Positions 56,410 through 64,000 of a stretch of DNA of 64,000 bases are shown here, piece after piece. Each line of letters starts with the position of its first letter. The stretch's first letter is position 1. Source of the DNA: Castanea sativa. Lineage: Eukaryota > Streptophyta > Magnoliopsida > Fagales > Fagaceae. The notes beneath the pieces are model-generated. The model was not told where the DNA came from and did not search any database. It saw only the letters and a program-made list of their open reading frames with translations. The translations under genes were made by a program, and so were the position numbers. The stretch lies in contig NC_134016.1 of NCBI RefSeq assembly GCF_040712315.1, forward strand, positions 3,573,501 to 3,637,500, in the 5' to 3' direction.

Positions 56410-58100
56410 ATGGATAGAGATCAATCTCTTATTATACCTCCATTGTTTAATGGTACTAACTATGCATACTGGAAAGTACGCATGAGAGCTTTCTTGCAGT
56501 CTCTAGATGAGAAGGTGTGGCAAGCTGTGGAGATAGGCTGGACCAAGCCTAAAGAAGCACCGGCCGATTGGGATGAAGCCAAGATCAAGGCAGCAAACTT
56601 CAACAGCATAACTTTGAATGCCTTATTTATTGTGGTCACTAATGAGGAGTTCAAGAAGATATCTTCCACTAAAACTGCTAAGGAAGCATGGACCATCCTC
56701 TAGACAACCTATGAGGGAACAAAGGCTGTCAAAGATTTGAAGCTACAAAGACTCACAACAAGCTTCGAAGAAATTAAGATGGAGAAAGATGAGTCATTTG
56801 ATGAGTTCTATGCCAAACTCAAGGACATAGTGAACTTTCAATCTTGGAGAAACCATTCCTGAACCCAAGATTGTGAGAAAAGTGCACAGATCTCTGCCCG
56901 AGAGATTCCATGCCAAGATCACGGCGATAGAGGAATCAAAGGATATTGATAAGATTCCTCTAACTGAGCTAGTTGATAATTTGCAAACCTATAAGTTAGG
57001 GTTGACAAGAATTGGCAAATCGGGAAAAGGCAAGAGCATGGCACTAAAGGCCAAGAGCAATGAGACAGACGAGTCATCAGACGATGAAGACTCTAAGATG
57101 AAGTCCTACATCACTAGGCAATTCAAGAAATTCATGAAAAATTCCAATGGAAAAGGCTTCGACAAGGACCGTAGGCAATCTAGTTCTTCTCAGTTCAAGA
57201 GCCAAGATAAAGGGAAGAAGGATGCTAGGGATGACGGTCAGTACACTATTCCCGCAGGACCCAAGTGCTTCAAATGTCAAGGCTTCGGTCACATGAAACG
57301 GGAGTGTCCCACATATCTCAAAAGCATTGGGAAAAGCAAGGCAATTGCTACTACTTTGAGCGACACTGAGCCTAAGGACGATTCCGACAACGAGGATGAC
57401 AGAATTTTAAATGCCTTCACTACCACTGTCAATCCTACTGAAGGGATTGTTGAAGATATGGATGAAGAAGAAGAATTGGAGGAATCCAAGTTTGAAAAGA
57501 TAGATGATCAAGATGATATCCATACAGCCTATGAGAAACTGTACAAGCTCTCTGAGAAGTATGAGAAACTCTATAGGCTAGCCACCAAGAAACTCAGTGA
57601 TGTGGAACTTAACCGTGAGGAACTTTCCACAAAGTTTGATGAAGCTAATCAAACTATTGGGGCACTGAGATTCGAGAATAATTTCTTGGCTGAGAAGATC
57701 AAGAAGCTTGAAGCGGAACTGTTTCAAGTTAGAGCTCAATTGGAGAGGGCATCAAATGCGAAGCTGGATGAGATGCTCAGCATTCAAAAATCTACTTCTG
57801 ATCGAACAGGATTAGGGTATGAATTCTCTTTTTCTAATATTGCTTTTGCTAGTACCACTGTTTTTGTTCCTCCTGCTAATAATATTAAAATTGAGAACAA
57901 TGATGTTAAAACTGAATTAGCAAATGAGAACCTAGACAAGGGTAAATCTATTTTAGGAGCAACCCTAAGCTTGAGAAGAAGGACACTAAAAACCCTAGGA
58001 CTAAGAAGGCTAACTCTCAAAAGCCTAAACAGAAAAAGCAGCATTTCTGTCATCATTATGGTATTGTTGGTCATACTCGACCAAATTGCTATAAGTAGTT
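56410..58100 (+). pseudogene. Ty1/copia gag, broken
   Basis: The ATG at 56410 opens DRDQSLIIPPLFNGTNYAYW, the DUF4219/UBN2 gag start. It is cut by a TAG at 56701-56703 and a frameshift near 56838, resumes with IPEPKIVRKVHRSLPERF, then a basic stretch and a CCHC knuckle CFKCQGFGHMKREC (about 57268). An acidic linker and a long coiled coil (about 57520-57780) follow. A last frameshift near 57963 precedes a second knuckle-like CHHYGIVGHTRPNC. The gag would form virus-like particles. Two zinc knuckles and a coiled-coil extension are unusual compared with a short copia gag, but large Gag is described for Sireviruses. Confidence 0.85.
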
Positions 58101-59676
58101 AGCCACTTAACAGAGCAATGGCATGATAGCATCTGGGAACCAGAATTAGCTTCAAACCTCTCTTGCTCCTCTTGGAGATCTTCTCAAAACTCTCATGTTC
58201 CTTTCGAACTTGAACAGTTTCAATCCTTCCCCCTCATCACCGGTTCAAGGGTTTGCTAAGAGGAAAGGTTCTTCCAAGGTGTGAAAGGAAAAGAGTTCCA
58301 AGTGATTTATTCACTTTTTCTCTCTCTCCCCTTCTTGTTTTTGTTTTTGCATTACTTGTGTATTTTGCTTTAATGTTTTGAGTCAGTCTAGTTTTATGCA
58401 TTATTTTACCTTGTTTAACATGTTTTTGTTTGTGTGTTTTTAGTTTTGTTTTATTTTGTTTTTCAAATAAAAAAAAATACAAAAACAGTGTGTGTATATG
58501 TACATCGGTTCTTGTGAACCTTAAAATGGCCATTGAAACAGAGTTTTCTAAACTTTGTATCTCTTGTAGCTTAGATGAGCATCTCTATGCACAACTAAAT
58601 AAGTGAGCTTTGTGGCTCTTTGTTTGTGATGAGTAAGGTTAAGTGATCTCTTGAACTTAACACTCATATCACTTTTTTTGACAGGTAGGACTAGAAAATC
58701 CTAAGAGAAAGGCATAAATAATCATCTCACCACTGTTACCCGCCAATCATGATATGACATCTGTATGCTTCAGCATAACAAAAGTGCAATGTCAAAAGCT
58801 TAACATAATTGGGTATTTCTTTTCTCTCCTTTGTATACCCATGCATGATTTGCCTAATAAAAAGAAAATATGCAAAGAAAATAAAAGCAAAAAGAACAAA
58901 ATGCTTTAAATATGATTGCAAGCATGTTTTCTAGGAGATGTAAGAGTTATAGGATGTACCTCAAAGGTGATAGTCCCCATCAAACAGTTATGATTGTGTG
59001 TGAGTTAAAGCGATTTTCTCATATCTCAAATCGTCATAACATAGAGACACTTATGCAATCTTGCGATGTTTTCACACACAACACGCAATATTCTTTGCTA
59101 CTTTTGATACATGTGCATATACAATGTGATTTGGCCATCATAAGGTTTACATACGTTGATGTATACTCACTAAATTGTCTTGACTTGTTTTTGAAATATA
59201 AAATCGATTAGACTTGTTTAGTGTGTGAGTGCGTGTTTTGAGATCCATGTGCTTAAGATTGTTGTTGAGAGATGATTTTGAGAATCTAATATGCTGATTG
59301 GATTATTAGTTAAGTTGCATGCGTGATTGCATTCATGTTTGTATTTTTCCATTCTTGAAAAACTGTTTTGAAAAGTTGGCTAGACACCTCCTCGACACCT
59401 CCTCGATACCTAGCTGTCTCTCGAGCTTCTCAACTTTTTCTTATCGCAATCTTGATAGTTTCTTGACACCTTCTAGATCGATCGAGAAACCTCCTGTCTT
59501 CTCGATAGCTTCTCGACACCTAGTGGATCGATTAAGCATCTGTTCTCGTGTCCTGTCTTGTTCCTCGACACCATCTCGATAACTGTATCTATCGAAGTTG
59601 TATTTCTTGACACTTACCTCGACAGATGTCTCGACACCTCTCAATACCTGTATCTGTCGGGATTTACTGATCTACT
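58101..59676. other. Noncoding spacer where pol should be, with CpG-motif cluster
   Basis: No pol motifs. 59380-59660 contains about eight TCTCGACACC/CTCGATA-type words and inverted TATCGAG/CTGTCG words, the same motif set as in the LTRs (55548-55620 and 62163-62275). The cluster lies just upstream of the leader of the accessory ORF. Confidence 0.7.
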
Positions 59677-60217
59677 ATTTAAAGGTTCTGTGCGATCCGT
59701 TTCTCATTTTTCTCGATCTCTCTCTCGATAGCACCGTCTTTTCATCTTCCAAATCTCTCTCTCTCACTCCAAATCCATTTCTCAAGGTTTCTCAAAGCTT
59801 CATCGAGTTTTTCTTCACTTGGTAAGCTTCTTATCTCTCATTCTACATGCATTTCATGTTTTTGAAACCTAGGTTTTGGGGTCTTTGAAAAATTTTGAGG
59901 TTTTTCAAAATTGATGAGTTATTGTTGAAATTTTTGGGTTAAGTTTTGTAGTTTTGATCTTAAAAACTCCATTCATTGCATCACATTAGCATTCTCACAG
60001 TATTCTCATGCATTTAGATGTGTGCAAAATGTTTGTGTGCTAGTAGGATTGGATTGGGTTGAGCCCATGATGTCTTTCATATTGCATGTCACATGTTCAT
60101 GCATTCCCCATGCGTACGTTCTATCTTTTCAATATACTTATTATATTTGAATTGTGTTGAAACTTTTCTGAGTGTATCTTTTTCCCCCCTCTCTTTCTGT
60201 TTGCGTTAGTAGTGTCT
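59677..60217 (+). promoter_or_regulatory. Leader and intron of the accessory ORF
   Basis: A TATA-like CTATTTAAAGG (about 59673-59683) is followed by a pyrimidine-rich leader. A donor CACTTG|GTAAGC at 59822 and an acceptor TTTGCGTTAG ending at 60209 follow, eight bases before the ATG at 60218. The intron is 388 bp. This suggests an independent spliced transcript, as in the left element. Confidence 0.5.
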
Positions 60218-61402
60218 ATGGCACCAAAACGTAAGTCTATTCTGACTTAGAACCCTCTTCGTTCTAATGCCTCTTCATCTTCTGATTCCACTCCTCTTTC
60301 TATTCGTTTCCGTGATGAGAAAGCCCATCATGACTTCTCGGAGAACTTCTCTAAATAAGGTTTTCATTCAGAACGCCAAGTTGTTCTGGCAAACTTTGCC
60401 GACACTGACCTTCTCGATGTCTTTCAAAAACGGGAATGGGAGTCACTGTGTGACGTCCCGGTCACTTGTCCTTCCGTGCTGATCCAGGAGTTTTACTCTA
60501 ACATGCATGACTTCGATTATTCAGTACCTCTCTTTCTCACTCGCGTTCGAGGTACGCGTATAATTCTCACACCGGAGTTAGTATCCGATGTGCTCCATGT
60601 TTCGAAGGTTGCGCATCCTGACTACCCTGGTTGTGAGCGTCTGCGGACTGTGTCCAAAGATGAGATGATTACCGCTTTTTGTAAGTGCCAGTCTGATTAG
60701 GATAAGCACCAGTTTACGTCATGTTGACCTTTTGCTAAAGGTCCTCGTTTCTTAAACATGATGATGACTTTTGTCTTACATCCTCTCTCTCACTACAACT
60801 CTATCATAGAGCCTCGTGCTTGTTTTCTGTTGTCTCTTATTGAGGATCTTACCATTGACTTTCCTTCACATTTCATCTTTTCTATCATAGATGTGTATAA
60901 GGATACGGCTACCCGTGATAAGCTCATCTTTTCTTTCGCTATCACGAGGATCTTACGCCATTTTTCCATTCTTTTTCTTGTCTCTGACCATTTTCATGTC
61001 ATGGTTGCCATAGATGCCGCTACCGTAAAACGTAGTGAGGCATAGCTTAGCTCGCGTCAGACAAGTTCAGCAACTCCTTCCTCCCGTTCCTCTCCATCCA
61101 GATTTGCTCGTGTCTCATCTGCTCCCTCCTCTTCTACGAGCGATGTGTCATTAGGAGACATCATGGCGCAGCTTCAACGCATAGATGTTCGCCTGGATAC
61201 GCTCTCTACAGAGTTGTATCAGGTGAATGTTCATGTTGGTCGCATTGCTAGGCAACAGGAGACCATGGGTGGTTTTGCTCTCGAGATTTCTCCTCCACCA
61301 CCTTCTGTGGCTTCCACATCTGGGGATGATGATGGTGATAACGATGATGCTTTGAATAATGATGGTGGAGATGCTAGCTCTACCGATGAGATGTCTACTT
61401 GA
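60218..61402 (+). pseudogene. Accessory 'putative plant transposon protein' ORF, five internal stops
   Basis: A single frame from the ATG at 60218 to the stop at 61400-61402 (395 codons) contains internal stops at about 60248, 60356, 60698, 60726 and 61043 but no frameshift. Domains: a Ser-rich N-terminus, a globular core (LANFADTDLLDVFQKREWE ... YSVPLFLTRVRGTRIILTPE ... DVLHVSKVAHPDYPG; then LIEDLTIDFPSHFIFSIIDV), a Ser-rich linker, a short coiled coil (MAQLQRIDVRLDTLSTELYQ), and an acidic DDDGDNDD tail. The family is the Transposase_32-type plant transposon protein. Its function is unknown. No transmembrane or signal segment argues against an envelope role. The stops look like single-base C-to-T changes. 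Confidence 0.75.
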
Positions 61403-61426
61403 CACTCTACCCTTTGTCACTCGTGA

Positions 61427-61964
61427 CAAAAAGGGGGAGTAGTTTTGGGTTATAAGAGTAGTCATACTTAGGGGGAGAGCTTGTATAGGGACATCTTTTT
61501 TATAGGGGGAGTGTTGAGTGCTAAGGGATGTAGTGAGGATTATTTGTATCTTTTTCTTTTCTTTACTTTAGATACATATTCTTCTTGTACCTAGGTCTTG
61601 TGACCATTATTACATACATTGTGCTCATCTTTTTTATATATGTGATAATGTATGTTTATTTTACCTATCTTTACATGTGTTGTTTCTTTTCTCTCTTTAT
61701 ACACATGTTTCTTTATTTGTATACAATATATTATTTCTGTTTCACACTAAGATGCCTTGATGAGTTTTGTTTAAAGTGTTTCAGAAATACAAGTTGTCAA
61801 AATCTACTTGTCATAAACTCTCTTCTTGCAAAATTTTTCAAGAGTTTGTGTTAGAATAGATTTTATTGTATTCAACAAGTGAATATGAGTTGAGTGATTT
61901 ATGACTTCTCTCATATGTTCATTTGTTGGTTGTGGTTTTGTCACAGATTGCCAAAGGAGGAGAT
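61427..61964 (+). other. Polypurine-tract array before the 3' LTR
   Basis: AAAAAGGGGGAG near 61428, AGGGGGAG near 61471 and 61503, and the final CAAAGGAGGAGAT directly before TGTTAGGAC at 61965. Multiple tracts are a Sirevirus feature. The rest is T-rich and noncoding. Confidence 0.75.
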
Positions 61965-62997
61965 TGTTAGGACATATGTGTTTCACTTGTTTAGAACATA
62001 TGTCATTCATTATTTATGTAATTGGCTAATCCTTTGTCAAAACGCACTTTACTTGTAATTGGATAAATTTAGGATGAGATTAATGCTTCAAGAAACAAGG
62101 TTTCAAGATCAAGTGTTAAAATCATGCAAGTTTGTCTAAGAAACAAGCTTAGAAGTGCTCTTCATTAAAGCTCGATAGTTGGCTCGACAGCTGCATCTAT
62201 CGAGTTTTAAGAAGTTGTTCTAGCCCCGAGGTTCAACAGTTTCTCGACAGCACCTCGACACCTTTAGCTGTCGAGATTTAAGAAAAACAGATTCTGAGTT
62301 CTATTTTAATTCTAATCCGTGGATGTGTCTTTGGGCCTTCTTTCTCCTAACCCTAGACATATAAAATGATTATTTTAAGGGCCGTCAAAATGTGGAAAGT
62401 TGCATAAGCATTGAGAAATCCTTATTCATGCAAATTGTAACTTGAGACAAAGTTCTTGCTCTAGTTCATCTCTCTTGTGAAGAAGTTGCTGTGTTTTTGC
62501 ACCGTTGGGTTTTGTAACCGAGCATCTTCTTGATCTTTATCGTGTGGATGAATTGAAGAACTTTGCAGCCAATAATCTTCTCTAGTTGGTGATTGAAGTC
62601 GCGTACTGGGATCTGCGCAATTGGTTAGTCACGTACTTGGGAGTCGTGCATCAAAAGGAGAAACTGTCACTATAGAACAAGTCCAATTAGGTATTGGGGT
62701 AAGGGTTCAACTGTAGGTTGGTAAGGTACTTGAAATTCCTTTACTTGTAACCGCTTGTTGTGATAATAGTGGAGTTTCGGGAGTGGTGACTTTAAAATCA
62801 CCTAGTGGGGTTTTTGCCGTGTAGGTTTTCCTCATTCGTAAACAAATCACCGTGTCATTTATTTTCCGCTGCATACTTTAGTTTATTGGTGATTTGTTTG
62901 TGCTACCACGCTTTGCATGTTAATTTGATTAATTAATAAACTTGGCTAATTAATCAATTAATCCATCACAAGGGGTCAATATGTTTTTAGCCTATCA
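61965..62997 (+). repeat. 3' LTR of the right Sirevirus-like element
   Basis: 1,033 bp, homologous along its length to 55333-56340, with the TG...CA ends preserved. Confidence 0.92.
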
Positions 62998-64000
62998 AGG
63001 TTAATGCAATTCAGTTTGTTTTTTTTTTTTTAATTGTTGTGTTTTTTTTTTCCTCTCCCTTTGATTGTTAAATGTTATCCTATTGCGTTATAAATAATTA
63101 AATATAGCATATAAAAATATAATATTATTCTACTACATAGCATGATTTGGATAATTTAATTTGGTAGTTATTGTAATTTGATAGCATGATTTTTATAGTG
63201 CGCAATTTAAATGATAAACTATGAGACTTTAATCATTTTTTATTATTTTTTAATCTTTGGTGGTGGACAGAGTACTCTTAATAGTTGTATTAGAAGTACT
63301 CTATAATACTATTTATTTAGAGAAAAACAAATGTTGGCTAAACAAAAATTATTAGATGAGAGACAAATTTTATCTTTCGTAATTTTACTTTAATTATTAT
63401 TATTATTATTATTTTATAACAATGCATATATAGAAATTTAATTCTTAGATTTTGCTAATAATTGTTTATTTGAAAATATGTTTTTGGTGGACGAAATTAC
63501 AATTTCTGCAAAGAAAATAACCTTAGTAGATTATAAATAACAAATTTTTTTCCTAATTGGTTCAATTAATCATAGTTAAGTTTTATTAATTTTTGGATTG
63601 TAGGCAAAAAAAATAAGTTTGAGAAAGTTTGTTTAAAACTAAAAGAATAATTTTCAAATTTTATATTCTTTTTAATGATTCAGAAAATGTTATAAATAAT
63701 TTTTATTAAAAAATAAATATTTTCTTTAACTTGCCTTTTGAATTTCGGAGAAAAATTGTATTTTTTTCATTTTAGTATGACAAAAATTATTAAATTTATG
63801 ATTTATGATTGTTCCTATATTACATTTATGATTATTCTTATAATAAATAAAGATATAATTACAAAATACATTACTCTTTATTAAATTAGTTTAAATTGTA
63901 TAAAAAAATTTAATAAAACTACCATAAAAATAATTATCATGCGCAATACGTAGGTTCGCGGTTAGTCATAACTAATAATCTAATTTTTTTTTTTTCAACG
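62998..64000. other. AT-rich right flank, no gene
   Basis: Strongly AT-rich with T and A runs. No coding sequence. The possible Helitron 3' end near 63965 is the only structure noticed. Confidence 0.6.

Larger units (their letters stand above)
55333..62997 (+). mobile_element. Sirevirus-like Ty1/copia element, complete ends, pol deleted
   Basis: LTRs at 55333-56340 and 61965-62997 (TGTTA...CTATCA; CTATTA in the left copy), a Met-tRNA primer site at 56343, gag (56410-58100), a 1-kb spacer, a leader with intron, an accessory ORF (60218-61402), several AGGGGGAG tracts and a final CAAAGGAGGAGAT before the 3' LTR. There is no protease, integrase, RT or RNase H between gag and the accessory ORF, so the element depends on a helper. 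No matching 5-bp target duplication is seen (TTTAG on the left, AGGTT on the right). Confidence 0.88.
54495..63965 (+). mobile_element. Possible Helitron-like element interrupted by the right Sirevirus-like element
   Basis: The left side has TC-starting units (above). The right side near 63935-63965 reads ATGCGCAATACGTAGGTTCGCGG and then TTAG followed by T. This resembles the short imperfect hairpin and CTRR-T end of plant Helitrons, with C mutated to T. If correct, the Helitron is about 1.8 kb without the nested retrotransposon. No Rep/helicase ORF is visible. Tentative. Confidence 0.3.

Noticed and set aside
60218..61402. Envelope-like protein for the Sirevirus element
   Set aside because: No signal peptide, transmembrane helix or fusion-peptide-like segment is visible. 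The sequence matches the plant transposon protein type instead.
55333..62997. Target-site duplication for the right Sirevirus-like element
   Set aside because: Flanks TTTAG and AGGTT do not match. None was claimed.

Overview
The window is nuclear DNA of a dicot plant, most likely a tree of the oak/chestnut kind (an inference from the style of its transposons; no species marker was tested). Nearly all of it is nested transposable elements around one disease-resistance locus. Recognisable content is a CC-NB-LRR gene, plant-type LTR retrotransposons, a Mutator-like element with a plant mobile domain gene, hAT, SINE and MITE copies, and several broken host-gene fragments. No bacterial features, rRNA, tRNA genes or CRISPR were seen.

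Layout. 1-4574: 3' half of a Sirevirus-like Ty1/copia element with an accessory 'plant transposon protein' ORF and multiple polypurine tracts. 4804-15071: a complete but dead Ty3/gypsy Tat-lineage element on the minus strand, with 659-bp LTRs, target duplication ATTAC, gag-pol with two RNase H domains, and a four-exon accessory gene on the opposite strand. 15615-17104 and 17629-18361: solo LTRs. 19806-23111: a CC-NB-LRR gene with one in-frame stop between NB-ARC and LRR, followed by a hAT-type element, a SINE, 3' repeat modules, a solo LTR with perfect TSD, and a copia fragment. 31966-45591: a 13.6-kb Mutator-like element (MULE) with a transposase gene rightwards and an intact five-exon plant mobile domain (PMD) gene leftwards. 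It also carries fragments of glutamate-1-semialdehyde aminomutase and an EMS1-like receptor, and its ends hold thirteen 25-bp palindromes. 46402-49715: broken copies of two spliceosomal genes (SNRNP40, ZMAT2/SNU23) and an RNase H fragment. 47225-53165: a diverged second copy of the resistance locus that lacks the NB-LRR gene and shows the pre-insertion state for several elements. 55333-62997: a second Sirevirus-like element, with both LTRs and gag but no pol, plus an accessory ORF. It probably sits inside a Helitron-like sequence.

How the parts relate. The locus was duplicated. Copy A (about 17.1-45.7 kb) was then inflated by the MULE, the hAT element and solo LTRs; copy B lost its NB-LRR. 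The most striking theme is shared by unrelated elements. Each element with an accessory gene carries its own short CpG-containing motif at high density, both in its LTR or termini and beside the accessory gene. The motifs are GACTCGC, CTCGACA, CTCGTCC, and AAGTCGAGT-N7-ACTCGACTT. The accessory genes appear to have their own leader, promoter or intron. This resembles the known VANC anti-silencing system of Arabidopsis VANDAL MULEs and is offered here as a testable hypothesis.
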